Notes under the pieces: model-generated
Database searches by the model: none
What the model was told of the DNA's origin: nothing
The model's input: the letters and a program-made list of their open reading frames with translations, nothing else
Position numbers and translations under genes: made by a program
Shown here: piece by piece, positions 49,685-58,869 of the stretch
How the letters are laid out: each line of letters opens with the position of its first letter
Numbering within the stretch: the stretch's first letter is position 1
Assembly (NCBI GenBank): GCA_902577075.1
Contig: CACGXV010000002.1
Span: 202,001-266,000, forward strand
Length of the DNA: 64,000 nucleotides
DNA from: an uncultured Pelagibacteraceae bacterium
Lineage (GTDB): Bacteria > Pseudomonadota > Alphaproteobacteria > Pelagibacterales > Pelagibacteraceae
Reading direction: 5' to 3'

Positions 49685-51385
49685 TTAATTATAAAGTTTT
49701 TCAAAATCATTTTTGTATTTTTGAACTATTTTATATCTTTTAAGTTTTAAAGTTGGAGTTAACATTCCATTTTCAATTGAAAATTTTTCTTTAACAATAA
49801 AAAATTTTTTTATATTTTCTATTTTTGAAAGATTATTATTTACATAATCAATTTCTTTCTTTAATTCTTCTTCAGTTATATTCTTTTCTTCAGACAAAAC
49901 TAATAAAGCTACTAAATATGGTTTGTTATCTCCATAAACAATAGAATGATCAATAAATTTTGAATTTGTTAGTTCATTTTCTATTTTCACTGGAGAAATA
50001 TTATCTCCTCCAGGGGTAATCAAAATGTCTTTTTTTCTATCTGTTATTTTTAAATATCCATTTTCATAAACACCTATATCTCCTGTATGTAACCAACCAT
50101 TTTTAAGTACTTTTTTTGTCTCCTCATCATTATTCCAATAGCCTAACATGACGTTTTCACCTTTGACTAAAATCTCTCCATCCTCAGCAATTTTTACCTC
50201 ATTACCTTTAAAAGGTGGGCCTACGGTCTCAACTCTAATATCATTTATTGGATTACAACTAACAACTGGTGACGTCTCGGTCAATCCATATCCTTGTAAA
50301 GTAGGCAAGCCTATTGCATTCAGGAAAACTCCAACATCTTTATCAAGCGCCCCACCACCTGAAACAAATGTTTTGAGTTCACCTCCAAACTGAGATTTTA
50401 TTTTTTTCCTCACAATCTTGTCTAGCAGGTTATCGATTATTTTTTCTAAAAATGATAAATCTTGTTTTAATATTTTCTTCTTTCCAAGTTCTAGCATATT
50501 ATAGATCAATTTTTTTCTAAGCCCGGTTGCTTTATTAAAACTTGCATTTATTTTTTGATATAGGTTTTGATAAAAACGAGGGACAGCTGTCATCAGTTGA
50601 GGCTTACAATCATTCATATTTTTAATTAACTTTTCAATACTTTCAGCATAAAATATTTTAGCTCCAATGCTAATTTGTACAAATTGTACAGTATGTTCAT
50701 AAGAATGTGAAAGAGGTAGCCAAGTTAAGAATCTAGTTTGATTTGTAATTAAAGGTTTCAAAATATCTAAAGCACCTTCGCAGTTATTTAAAATACCACC
50801 ATGACTTAGAATCACTCCTTTAGGATTACCTTGTGTACCAGAGGTATAAATAATGCATGCTGGATTTATTCTTTTTAAATCTAACTTTGGAAAACTTTCA
50901 TCATTATGATCTAAAGTTAAAAGTATCTCTTTTAAATTTACATATTTATTTTTATCTATATCTAATTCTTCAAATGAAAATATTTTTTCTATAAATTTGT
51001 TTTTAATTATTATATTTTTTACTTTGTTAAATTGTTCTTGGTTAGAAACAAAAATTAATTTTGGAGCACAATCATTAATAATATACTCGTAATCACGTTC
51101 TGCATAAGTAGTATATGCTGGAACAGTTATTCCAGCTGATAACATTATAGAAAGATCAGCAATAAACCATTCTGGCCTATTTTCAGATATTAACAAACAT
51201 CTGTCACCTTTATTTATATATTTTTTTATTTCAGATGAAACTTTTTTTATAGAATGAAAAGTTTCTTCCCATGTAAATTGATTATTTTGATCTTTTAGAG
51301 ATATGAGAAGTTTATTATTTTTATTTTGTTTTTGATAATTTTTAAAAAATAATTCTACAAGATTATTAACTTTTTCTGTATTCAT
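49685..51385 (-). CDS. Long-chain fatty-acid-CoA ligase (AMP-forming, FadD/ACSL-like)
   Basis: The 566-residue ANL-superfamily enzyme activates fatty acids to acyl-CoA. The phosphate loop YTSGTQGNPKGVILSHGG is near the middle, GYGLTETSPVVSCNP follows, and the hinge LHTGDIGVYENGYLKITDRKKDILITPGGDNISP precedes the C-terminal catalytic part. The RYKIVQKYKNDFEKLYN ending has the family's basic tail. It starts 8 bases downstream of tRNA-Leu on the same strand, so the tRNA may be processed from its leader. The chain-length preference is not visible. Confidence 0.88.
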   Translation of the reverse strand: MNTEKVNNLVELFFKNYQKQNKNNKLLISLKDQNNQFTWEETFHSIKKVSSEIKKYINKGDRCLLISENRPEWFIADLSIMLSAGITVPAYTTYAERDYEYIINDCAPKLIFVSNQEQFNKVKNIIIKNKFIEKIFSFEELDIDKNKYVNLKEILLTLDHNDESFPKLDLKRINPACIIYTSGTQGNPKGVILSHGGILNNCEGALDILKPLITNQTRFLTWLPLSHSYEHTVQFVQISIGAKIFYAESIEKLIKNMNDCKPQLMTAVPRFYQNLYQKINASFNKATGLRKKLIYNMLELGKKKILKQDLSFLEKIIDNLLDKIVRKKIKSQFGGELKTFVSGGGALDKDVGVFLNAIGLPTLQGYGLTETSPVVSCNPINDIRVETVGPPFKGNEVKIAEDGEILVKGENVMLGYWNNDEETKKVLKNGWLHTGDIGVYENGYLKITDRKKDILITPGGDNISPVKIENELTNSKFIDHSIVYGDNKPYLVALLVLSEEKNITEEELKKEIDYVNNNLSKIENIKKFFIVKEKFSIENGMLTPTLKLKRYKIVQKYKNDFEKLYN

Positions 51386-51392
51386 AAATTTA

Positions 51393-51479
51393 TGGTGGGC
51401 AAAGAGAGAATCGAACTCTCACAGTATTGCTACTATTGGATTTTGAGTCCAACGCGTCTACCAGTTCCGCCATTCGCCC
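51393..51479 (-). tRNA. tRNA-Leu (anticodon CAA)
   Basis: On the minus strand the gene starts GGGCGAATGGCGGAACTGG, has an anticodon stem TTGGA/TCCAA with loop CTCAAAA (anticodon CAA, reading UUG), a long type II variable arm, the T loop TTCGATT, an acceptor end TTTGCCC-A and encoded CCA (51393-51395). The acceptor arms pair with one G-T. It lies 75 bases after the SGNH gene and 8 bases before the fadD-like gene. Confidence 0.96.
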
Positions 51480-51554
51480 GATACTTAATTAACTTAGTTA
51501 AATTGTTATTATGTTTTAAATTTAAAATTTCTCAACTAAATTAATTTAAATTTG

Positions 51555-52613
51555 CTAACATCTATCTCTTATAAATGGATAAATGTTATCAAAAATTTGT
51601 TTACCCATAATATTTTTGGCTTGTTGATTGATATGAGTTAAATCAGTAAAATTATCTTCACTAATGTGTTGAGATAAATCAATTAATATTTCCTTATTTT
51701 TAAAAAAAGATTTAGTACTTTTAATAATTTTTTTTGTGAATTCTTCTGATTTTTGTAATGATATTGGTTGGTAAAAAGCAAAAAATTTTGTCTCATCACA
51801 TGCGTTTCTAATCAATATTTTTTCAGATATTTTTTTTCCTTTGATTAATGTTGAATAATAATTTTCAATTAAATTATTCAGCCATTCATCACTCATGAAA
51901 TCAATATCCTCTTTAATTTGGTTTATTCCTGAAAAATTACCAGTGTAAGACTCATATTCAGAAAATATTGAAGAATATTTTAATAAAAAATATTTTAAAT
52001 TATCCAATTCATTTCGAACCCAAAAATTGAATGGATAACCTGGTCTTGGATCATAAAAATAAGTTTGCAGAGTTTCGTTAAAACCTCCATAAAATATTAC
52101 TAAATCAAAATTCAAATCAGAATATTTTACTAGTCTGTGGATGTGTTGATTATGGTTTGATGAAACAGATGAAAAATTATATGTTTCAACTTTTTTATTT
52201 TTTTCAGTTAATAATCTTTCAACAATTTTGATTATTGGTGGATTTCCATTATAACCAGTTGATCCACCAAAAAATGCTATTTGAATAGTATTTTTATCAT
52301 AATTCTTAAATTCTTTTCCTCTAAATCCCAATGAATTATGATCTTTGTAGTATGGAGCTCCAGTAAATGTATCAAAAGGGGATGGTGCCCTTTGGTACTC
52401 TTCTTGAATAATTGATGTTGGAAAACCATGACCTAATAATTTTAAAATATAGAAATCGAGAAAAATTATTAGAAGAATTGAGGAAAAAAAATAAATAAAA
52501 AAGTTTTTTATATATTTTACAAATTTAATTTTTTTTAAAAATAAATAGAGGTAATAATTTAAAGATATTAAAACAATTAAGTAAATTATTAATAATAAAT
52601 AAAAATTTTTCAC
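51555..52613 (-). CDS. SGNH-hydrolase-like protein with N-terminal membrane helices
   Basis: The 352-residue protein has two hydrophobic helices near residues 3-25 and 35-58, then a soluble domain with SGNH blocks: IAFFGGSTGYNGNP (block I, Ser in a GGST turn), YGGFNE (block III, Asn), and DLTHINQQ (block V, Asp and His). This suggests a membrane-anchored esterase or acetyl-ester hydrolase, possibly acting on surface glycans. The block spacing is unusual, so function is tentative. No signal peptide other than the helices. It is the last gene before tRNA-Leu and diverges from the YqaA-like gene across 41 bases. Confidence 0.65.
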   Translation of the reverse strand: MKNFYLLLIIYLIVLISLNYYLYLFLKKIKFVKYIKNFFIYFFSSILLIIFLDFYILKLLGHGFPTSIIQEEYQRAPSPFDTFTGAPYYKDHNSLGFRGKEFKNYDKNTIQIAFFGGSTGYNGNPPIIKIVERLLTEKNKKVETYNFSSVSSNHNQHIHRLVKYSDLNFDLVIFYGGFNETLQTYFYDPRPGYPFNFWVRNELDNLKYFLLKYSSIFSEYESYTGNFSGINQIKEDIDFMSDEWLNNLIENYYSTLIKGKKISEKILIRNACDETKFFAFYQPISLQKSEEFTKKIIKSTKSFFKNKEILIDLSQHISEDNFTDLTHINQQAKNIMGKQIFDNIYPFIRDRC

Positions 52614-52654
52614 AATATAATAGTAAATGAGAGTTATTTATATTAAAAGAAAAT

Positions 52655-53263
52655 ATGTTTAAAGAGCTATATAATAAAACAATTAAACTTGCGGGTCATA
52701 AAAGATCAAAATCCATTTTAGGATTAATTTCTTTTATTGAAAGTTTTATATTTCCTATACCTCCTGACGTTTTGATAATTCCTATGACAATAGCTCGAAA
52801 GCGAGAATGGATTAGAATTGCCTTGATTGCAACAGTAGGATCTGTTTTAGGAGCATGTCTTGGATATTTTATAGGATACGTATTTTTTAATGAAATTGGT
52901 CTAAAAATATTTGAGATTTATGGAGTAGATAATACATCCTTTCTAAAAGATAAAGTTTCATCTGATGGAGGAGTAATTGCTTGGATTACTCTTTTGGCAA
53001 TTGCTGGATTTTCGCCTGTTCCTTTTAAACTTTTGACAATAACGAGTGGTTTTATTCATTTCAATTTATTTTACTTTATAATTATAAGCCTCTTAACCAG
53101 AGGTTCACGTTTTTTTTTAATTGCTTTCCTAATAGGAAATTTTGGATCAACAATGAAAAAGATTATTGAAAAAAAATTATTAAAATTTTCTATTATTTTG
53201 TCTATAATTATTATTGGTTTTGCTTATTTTATTTATAAATTCTTAGCCAATTTTATTACTTAA
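52655..53263 (+). CDS. YqaA/DedA-family membrane protein (VTT domain)
   Basis: The 202-residue polytopic protein belongs to the SNARE-associated/DedA-like YqaA group. It has an FIESFIFPIPPDVLIIPMTIA opening with the proline-rich FPIPPD turn, a second half FSPVPFKLLTITSGFI and a final pair of helices. The two half-repeats look like the VTT fold that scrambles or moves lipids, including the undecaprenyl carrier in related proteins. Substrate here is unknown. The next gene, dsbB, starts 2 bases after it, so they share a transcript. Confidence 0.82.
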   Translation: MFKELYNKTIKLAGHKRSKSILGLISFIESFIFPIPPDVLIIPMTIARKREWIRIALIATVGSVLGACLGYFIGYVFFNEIGLKIFEIYGVDNTSFLKDKVSSDGGVIAWITLLAIAGFSPVPFKLLTITSGFIHFNLFYFIIISLLTRGSRFFLIAFLIGNFGSTMKKIIEKKLLKFSIILSIIIIGFAYFIYKFLANFIT

Positions 53264-53265
53264 AT

Positions 53266-53745
53266 ATGAATTTCTTTCCAAATAGAAAAAGTTTTTACCT
53301 TATTATTTTATTAATTTCACTAGCATCAATTTTTTCTGCTTTATATATCGAATATATACTTCAATATAAACCATGTAAGTTATGCGTCTACCAGCGATTA
53401 CCTTACGTCGTTGCAATTTTTGTAAGTTTTATAGGATACAATTATTCTAAAAATGATAACATTTTAATTTTACTAATAATAATATTTGTTTTGAGTTCTA
53501 TAATTGCTGGATATCATTTTGGAATTGAAAACAATTTTATTAATGAGATTGTCAGTTGTTCCAATAAATCTACTGAGATATCAGATAAATCTCAACTATT
53601 AGAAACTCTTAACAAAACTATACCTATTGACTGCAAAGATGCTACATTTAAGATTTTGGGAGTTTCACTAGCGGCAATTAATACTATTTTATCAATTTTA
53701 ATAATTATTATTTCAATTAAAACACTAGTTTATGAAAAAAACTAA
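53266..53745 (+). CDS. dsbB: DsbB-type disulfide bond formation protein
   Basis: The 159-residue inner-membrane protein re-oxidises DsbA and passes electrons to quinone. The first periplasmic pair is C37-C40 in YKPCKLCVYQR, and the second pair is C97 and C122 (SCSNK... and PIDCKDA). About four membrane helices are visible. It is shorter than E. coli DsbB (176), as is common in alphaproteobacteria. It overlaps coq7 by 14 bases, and the two share the quinone pool as a theme. Confidence 0.9.
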   Translation: MNFFPNRKSFYLIILLISLASIFSALYIEYILQYKPCKLCVYQRLPYVVAIFVSFIGYNYSKNDNILILLIIIFVLSSIIAGYHFGIENNFINEIVSCSNKSTEISDKSQLLETLNKTIPIDCKDATFKILGVSLAAINTILSILIIIISIKTLVYEKN

Positions 53746-54265
53746 CAAAAAAAAATTAGAGGAATTTATTAGGGTAGATCATGCTGGAGAAAGAGGTGCG
53801 ATTAAAATTTATGAAGGTCAATTGCTTGCATTAAATACTGTTGTAAGAAATGATGAATTAAAAAAAACTATTGGTGAAATGAAAAAGCATGAGCAGGAGC
53901 ACTCGAATTTTTTTGAAGATGAAATAGAAAAAAGAAATATCAAACCAACAAAATTACTACCATTATGGGATTTACTTGGATTGGGTCTTGGGTTTGGTTC
54001 AACAATCCTTGGAAAAAAAGCCGCAATGTTATGTACAGCCTCTGTTGAAGAGGTGATTGATGAACATTACAAAAGTCAAATTGATCAAATAGAAGTGGAT
54101 GAAAAAGATTTAAGAGAAAAAATAATTAAGTTTAGACAAGATGAATTGGATCATAAAGATATAGCTTACGAAGAGGGAGCAACAAAAAAAGGTATCTACT
54201 CAATCATGGACAAGGTAATCAAAACTGGATCTAAAATCGCAATAAAAATTTCTGAAAAAATTTAG
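53732..54265 (+). CDS. coq7: Coq7-type demethoxyubiquinone hydroxylase
   Basis: The 177-residue di-iron protein adds the 6-hydroxyl in ubiquinone synthesis. Both iron-binding repeats are present: RVDHAGERGAIKIYEGQ with EMKKHEQEH in the first half, and ASVEEVIDEHY with RQDELDHKDIAYEEGA in the second, giving the Glu/Glu/His pairs of ferritin-like di-iron enzymes. It is membrane-associated and works with a Ubi complex. The start lies 14 bases inside dsbB. The end meets the HNH gene on the other strand with no gap. Confidence 0.93.
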   Translation: MKKTNKKKLEEFIRVDHAGERGAIKIYEGQLLALNTVVRNDELKKTIGEMKKHEQEHSNFFEDEIEKRNIKPTKLLPLWDLLGLGLGFGSTILGKKAAMLCTASVEEVIDEHYKSQIDQIEVDEKDLREKIIKFRQDELDHKDIAYEEGATKKGIYSIMDKVIKTGSKIAIKISEKI

Positions 54266-54835
54266 TTAAGGCTCAAGCTCAACATCCCAATACAAATAAT
54301 CCATCCAACTTTTATGTAAAAAGTTTGGAGGAAAATTTTTACCGTTTTTATGCAGGTCCTCAGTGGTTGGTTGAAATGGCCATTGGTTAAGTGTCATACC
54401 AGAATCTTTAATTAATCTGCCACCTTTTTTAACATTGCATGATGAACAAGCCGTTACAACATTATCCCAATCTGTTTTTCCACCTTTTGATCTTGGTAAT
54501 AAGTGATCAAATGTTAATTCATTTTTACTACCACAATACTGACAGCTAAACTTATCTCTTAAAAATACATTAAACCTAGTAAAGTTTGGATTAGATTGTG
54601 GCCTTATGTAAGATTTAAGTGCAATAACACTTGGAAGTTTCATACTAAATGAGGGACTACGTATTTGCCTATCATAGTAACTAACAATTGACACTCTATC
54701 TAGAAAAACAGATTTGATTGAATCTTGCCAACTCCATAAAGACAACGGATAGTAACTTAAAGGTCTATAATCAGCATTTAAAACTAATGCAGGACATTTT
54801 TCTAAAGAAATTGTTTTATCAGAGAGCTCAATCAT
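54266..54835 (-). CDS. HNH endonuclease-like protein
   Basis: The 189-residue protein has a C-terminal HNH domain with a zinc site: CQYCGSKNELTFDHLLPRSKGG then WDNVVTACSSCNVKKGG, holding the two CXXC pairs and the catalytic histidine of LTFDHLLP. The N-terminal half (VLNADYRPLSYYPLSLWSWQDSIKSV) is the usual lead-in of alphaproteobacterial HNH proteins of this type. They are widely conserved but their role is not established; DNA repair is one idea. No partner system is next to it. Confidence 0.85.
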   Translation of the reverse strand: MIELSDKTISLEKCPALVLNADYRPLSYYPLSLWSWQDSIKSVFLDRVSIVSYYDRQIRSPSFSMKLPSVIALKSYIRPQSNPNFTRFNVFLRDKFSCQYCGSKNELTFDHLLPRSKGGKTDWDNVVTACSSCNVKKGGRLIKDSGMTLNQWPFQPTTEDLHKNGKNFPPNFLHKSWMDYLYWDVELEP

Positions 54836-54896
54836 AATTTAAACATACATTAAATAAAATTTAATTCAACACTACTAATCTTACGTTATAGATTTA

Positions 54897-55571
54897 TTAA
54901 TTATTTAATTTTTTTCTAATGAAGTTTAATGCCGCACTTGATGCTTCTATTGGGATATGATGATCACAATTTTTGATCATTAAAGTTTCAATTTTTATTT
55001 TATTTCTCATGAAAAAATCTTTAGCTTCTAGTAAATTGTTTGGTGGTACTATTGGATCATTTTCTCCGTGAATCATTAAAATTTCAGTTTTATTTTTAAT
55101 TCTATCGGTTAGATCTTTCATATTTATTATTTTTCCTGAAAATCCAACAATACAATTAAATTCTTTATCAGATGTTAGACCAACATTTAATGACATCATG
55201 CATCCTTGGCTAAATCCAGATATACATATTTGTGAATTATTTAAATTATAAAAATTTCTTACCTCTAATATATAATCATTAAGAATATTTTCAGCCTTTT
55301 TAGTTTCTTCAAGAATATATTCTGGATCATCTTTATTTAAGTCAAACCATTGGTATCCACTAGGATTTAAAGCACACACTTCATGAGCATCTGGACACAA
55401 AAAAACAGTATTTTTTAGAAATCTTTTCCAATTTAAAGTGAGCATACTTATATCTTTGCCATCACCTCCATATCCATGAAGTAAAATTATTGCATTTTTA
55501 ATTTCTTCATTATTTTCTGGATTTATGATTGTAGAATTTAATAAAAATTTCATAGGTTTTTTGATAACCAA
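54897..55571 (-). CDS. Phospholipase/carboxylesterase (alpha/beta hydrolase)
   Basis: The 224-residue protein is an alpha/beta hydrolase of the phospholipase/carboxylesterase family. The oxyanion region is ILLHGYGGDGKDIS, the nucleophile is the Ser of ISGFSQGCMM, and the Asp (GENDPIVPP) and His (NCDHHIP) complete the triad. It is probably cytosolic and cleaves short-chain or lipid esters; the substrate is unknown. Its start overlaps the end of the TlpA-like gene by 22 bases, and the downstream HNH gene follows after 61 bases. Confidence 0.85.
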   Translation of the reverse strand: MVIKKPMKFLLNSTIINPENNEEIKNAIILLHGYGGDGKDISMLTLNWKRFLKNTVFLCPDAHEVCALNPSGYQWFDLNKDDPEYILEETKKAENILNDYILEVRNFYNLNNSQICISGFSQGCMMSLNVGLTSDKEFNCIVGFSGKIINMKDLTDRIKNKTEILMIHGENDPIVPPNNLLEAKDFFMRNKIKIETLMIKNCDHHIPIEASSAALNFIRKKLNN

Positions 55572-56080
55572 TTCAGTAAAGATTGATCGTCAAAATCAAT
55601 ATAACCAACTATTCTTCCAATCTCAAAACCATTCCTGTCAATTAATATTGTTGTTGGCAATCCTCTAATTTTAAATAATTGGGAAAATTCAGAGCCAGAT
55701 CCTGTAAAAATTTCTAAATTTTTAATTTTTAGTTTATCAAAAAATTCTTTGGATTTTTCATAGCTATCACCACCGATATTAATTGGGATTATAATTGTAT
55801 CTTTAAAATCACTTAAAGTCTTTAGTTTGTCTAAAGATGGCATTTCTTTTTTACAAGGAGCACACCAAGTGGCCCAGAAATTTATTATTATTGGGTAAGA
55901 TTCATAATTATTTAAACTTACTTTTTGACCTTTTGATTTGATAAATTCTATATTTTCAATTTTTTTCTTATCTTTATGTACTATAAGATTCTTTATTTCT
56001 GGACGCTCTATTGAATATGAGACACTAGGTGATATTAAGTAAAATATTATTATAAGAAAATTAAAAAAAATGACTTTCAT
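55550..56080 (-). CDS. TlpA-like thioredoxin-fold protein
   Basis: The 176-residue periplasmic protein has a signal peptide or anchor in about residues 1-23 and a thioredoxin fold with the active-site pair C73 and C76 in FWATWCAPCKKEMPSL. A cis-proline segment (RGLPTTILIDRNG) follows. TlpA-type proteins act as reductants in cytochrome c or oxidase assembly. The gene diverges from argH across 23 bases; tlpA<>argH is a gene pair known from other alphaproteobacteria. It is followed by the esterase gene with a 22-base overlap. Confidence 0.88.
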   Translation of the reverse strand: MKVIFFNFLIIIFYLISPSVSYSIERPEIKNLIVHKDKKKIENIEFIKSKGQKVSLNNYESYPIIINFWATWCAPCKKEMPSLDKLKTLSDFKDTIIIPINIGGDSYEKSKEFFDKLKIKNLEIFTGSGSEFSQLFKIRGLPTTILIDRNGFEIGRIVGYIDFDDQSLLNWLSKNL

Positions 56081-56103
56081 AAAAATTAAGATAATTAAAT
56101 ATC

Positions 56104-57492
56104 ATGAGTAAAAAGAAAAACAATCTACCAATTTGGAATACTAGAATTAAAAAAAATTCAACAAATCTATTCAAAAAGGTTGGTGGATCATTATCAATTG
56201 ATAAAAGACTATTCAAAGAAGATATAGAAGCATCAATTGTTCATGTTGAGATGCTTTTTAAACAGAAAATTATAAACTTTAAAATTAAAAATAAGATAGT
56301 TTGGGGCTTAAATAGAATTAAAAATGAAATTATAAAAAAAAAATTTATTTTCAATGAGAAACTTGAAGACATTCATATGAATATAGAGAACAGACTTTTT
56401 GAACTTATAGGAGAGGATGCTGGATATATTCACACTGCAAGATCTAGAAATGATCAAGTAGTGACAGATTTTAAAATTTGGTTAAGAAAAGCAAATAAAG
56501 AAATAATTACAAATATAGATTTAACTATTCAAAATATTTTAAAAAAAGCTGAGAAAAATATTGAGACAATTATGCCAGGTTTTACACATCTTAAAAATGC
56601 ACAACCAGTTTCTTTCGCACACTACTTGATGGCATATTTAGAAATGTTCAATAGAGATAAAAAAAGATTTGAAAATAATTTAGAAAGTCTTAATGAAAGT
56701 CCACTAGGTGTTGCTGCTTTAACTGGAACCTCATTTAAAATTGATAGATTCTATACTTCAAAAAAATTAGGTTTTAAAAATCCCACAAAGAACTCGATTG
56801 ATACTGTTTCTGATAGAGATTTTGTAATTGATTTTCTTTATTCTTGTTCTACCTGTGCAGTTCATATTTCTAGGATAGCAGAGGAATTTATAATTTGGAA
56901 TTCAGATGCTTTTAAACTTATAAATTTAAATGATAAAATAGTTACTGGCTCATCCATCATGCCCCAGAAAAAAAATCCTGACCCATTGGAGTACCTAAGA
57001 GGTAAGACAGGTTTTATGTTTGGGAATCTTTTTTCAATGTTAACAACATTAAAAGGACTACCTTTATCATACTTTAAAGACTTACAAGATGATAAGGAAA
57101 TTGTTTTTAAATCATTCGATCAATTAAAAAATTCCTTAATAATATTAAACGATGTTTTTAAAAATTTTTCGCCAGATAAAAAAAGAATGCTTGATCTTGC
57201 AGAAAATGGTTTCATCACTGCAACTGATTTAGCAGATTACCTAGTAAGAGAATTAAATTATCCATTTAGAAAAGCTTACTTACAAACTGCTAAAATCATA
57301 AATTTTGCAGAAAAAAATAAAAAAAAATTATCAGAACTATCGCTAAGAGATATAAATAAAATTGAAAAAGGTTTGACATCTGATGTGTTCAAAGTTTTTG
57401 AATTAAAAAAATCCGTAAATTCTAAAGTTTCATACGGAGGAACTTCTTTCGACAATATTAAGAAGATGATATTAAGTTATAAAAAGAAATGA
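56104..57492 (+). CDS. argH: Argininosuccinate lyase
   Basis: The 462-residue enzyme splits argininosuccinate into arginine and fumarate, the last step of arginine synthesis. The fumarase/ASL signature GSSIMPQKKNPDPLE near residue 282 holds the catalytic serine loop. HTARSRNDQVVTDF, MPGFTHLKNAQPVSFAHY and ESPLGVAALTGTSF are the other conserved segments. It is a cytosolic tetramer. Its stop overlaps the start of the small lipoprotein gene (ATGA), which overlaps lysA, giving an argH-lipoprotein-lysA unit. Confidence 0.96.
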   Translation: MSKKKNNLPIWNTRIKKNSTNLFKKVGGSLSIDKRLFKEDIEASIVHVEMLFKQKIINFKIKNKIVWGLNRIKNEIIKKKFIFNEKLEDIHMNIENRLFELIGEDAGYIHTARSRNDQVVTDFKIWLRKANKEIITNIDLTIQNILKKAEKNIETIMPGFTHLKNAQPVSFAHYLMAYLEMFNRDKKRFENNLESLNESPLGVAALTGTSFKIDRFYTSKKLGFKNPTKNSIDTVSDRDFVIDFLYSCSTCAVHISRIAEEFIIWNSDAFKLINLNDKIVTGSSIMPQKKNPDPLEYLRGKTGFMFGNLFSMLTTLKGLPLSYFKDLQDDKEIVFKSFDQLKNSLIILNDVFKNFSPDKKRMLDLAENGFITATDLADYLVRELNYPFRKAYLQTAKIINFAEKNKKKLSELSLRDINKIEKGLTSDVFKVFELKKSVNSKVSYGGTSFDNIKKMILSYKKK

Positions 57493-57659
57493 ATATATTT
57501 AATAAATTTATTTTAATTTTCATGTGCCTTGTTTTATTAATATCATGTGGCAGAAAAAATGATCCAAAATATGAGGCATCATTAAATAACAGCCTCATAC
57601 CTTTACAAATAGAAAATAACATTTTTAAAATGCCAAAAAAGAATGAAGTATATCAATAA
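57489..57659 (+). CDS. Small lipoprotein, LptM (YifL)-like
   Basis: A 56-codon frame starts ATG at 57489 (overlapping the argH stop as ATGA) and ends TAA at 57657-57659, 17 bases inside lysA. It has a lipoprotein signal: a basic start (MNIFNKF), a hydrophobic core and a lipobox LISC with C20, followed by GRK. The short tail is polar. The position just upstream of lysA and the CGXK start of the mature part fit the LptM/YifL family, which helps the LPS translocon LptD mature. It would be an outer-membrane or periplasmic lipoprotein of about 37 mature residues. The family call is tentative. Confidence 0.7.
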   Translation: MNIFNKFILIFMCLVLLISCGRKNDPKYEASLNNSLIPLQIENNIFKMPKKNEVYQ

Positions 57660-58857
57660 TATTTTTACAATAGAAAATTGTAGACTAGACAAAGTAACAA
57701 AAAAATTTGAGACACCAATTTTCTGTTATTCTAAAAAAAAAATTGAGGAAAATATAAATAACTTTAAAAATAGCTTTAAAGCTATTTCTCCAATTATATG
57801 TTTTTCAACAAAATCTAACTCTAATCTAGAACTCCTTAAATACATAAAAAAAAATGGACTAGGTGCAGATGTGGTTTCAAAAGGTGAATTAATGCTTGCT
57901 CTAAAGGCAGGAATAAGTCCAAAAAAAATAGTTTTTTCTGGTGTTGGCAAAACTAGATCGGAACTTATTTTTGCTATTGATAAAAAAATTTTATTAATTA
58001 ATTGTGAGTCAAAAAGTGAAGTATTGGAAATCGAAAATATTGCAAAATCTAAAAATAAAAGAGTTGATATTGGTATAAGATTGAACCCAAATACAGATGC
58101 AAAAACACTTAAACAAATTTCAACTGGTAAAAAAGAAAATAAATTTGGAGTTAATGAAAAAACATTTATTGAGGTTTCGAATCATATAAAATATTCAAAA
58201 CATTTGAATTTGAAATGCTTAAGTGTCCACATTGGAAGTCAAATACTTGATCATAAACCTTATAAAAAAATGCTTAATGTTTTAGACAAACTGATAGGAA
58301 AAACTAGTTTTAGCTTTGAATATATCGATCTTGGTGGTGGTATGGGCATAGACTATAATAAAAATAATAAAAAATTCGACTATAAGAAATATTGTCAAAT
58401 TATTAAAAAATTTTTAACCAAGCATAAAAGTAAAATTATATTTGAACCTGGAAGATCAATAATTGGTGATACAGCAGTATTAATTTCAAGGATAATTTAC
58501 ATAAAAGAGAATTCTAAAAAAGATTTTATTATTATTGATGCTGCGATGAATGATTTTATGAGACCTGCGTTGTATGGGGCACAACATAAGATCATTCCAT
58601 TAGTGAAAAAATACAAAAAAACTAATAAAATCTACGATTTTGTTGGACCTATTTGTGAAAGTACCGATAAATTCTTAACTACTAAAAAATTTCAAAAATT
58701 GTATGAGAAAGAATATGTTATTATTTGTGACGTTGGTGCTTATGGCTCATCTTTGAGTTCAAATTATAACGTAAGACCAAAGCTAGCAGAAATATTAATC
58801 AAAGGATCTAAGATTAATCTAATAAAAAAAAGACAAAAACTAAAAGATTTAATTTAG
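57643..58857 (+). CDS. lysA: Diaminopimelate decarboxylase
   Basis: The 404-residue fold-type III PLP enzyme makes lysine from meso-diaminopimelate. The cofactor lysine is K57 in CFSTKSNSN. The SVHIGSQI segment, the glycine-rich phosphate region YIDLGGGMGIDY and FEPGRSIIGDTA, and the C-terminal GPICESTDKF with its conserved cysteine are present. The protein is a cytosolic dimer, of family length. It starts 17 bases before the lipoprotein stop and is followed by the acyltransferase gene after 12 bases. Confidence 0.95.
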   Translation: MKYINNIFTIENCRLDKVTKKFETPIFCYSKKKIEENINNFKNSFKAISPIICFSTKSNSNLELLKYIKKNGLGADVVSKGELMLALKAGISPKKIVFSGVGKTRSELIFAIDKKILLINCESKSEVLEIENIAKSKNKRVDIGIRLNPNTDAKTLKQISTGKKENKFGVNEKTFIEVSNHIKYSKHLNLKCLSVHIGSQILDHKPYKKMLNVLDKLIGKTSFSFEYIDLGGGMGIDYNKNNKKFDYKKYCQIIKKFLTKHKSKIIFEPGRSIIGDTAVLISRIIYIKENSKKDFIIIDAAMNDFMRPALYGAQHKIIPLVKKYKKTNKIYDFVGPICESTDKFLTTKKFQKLYEKEYVIICDVGAYGSSLSSNYNVRPKLAEILIKGSKINLIKKRQKLKDLI

Positions 58858-58869
58858 TTTTTTATAATA

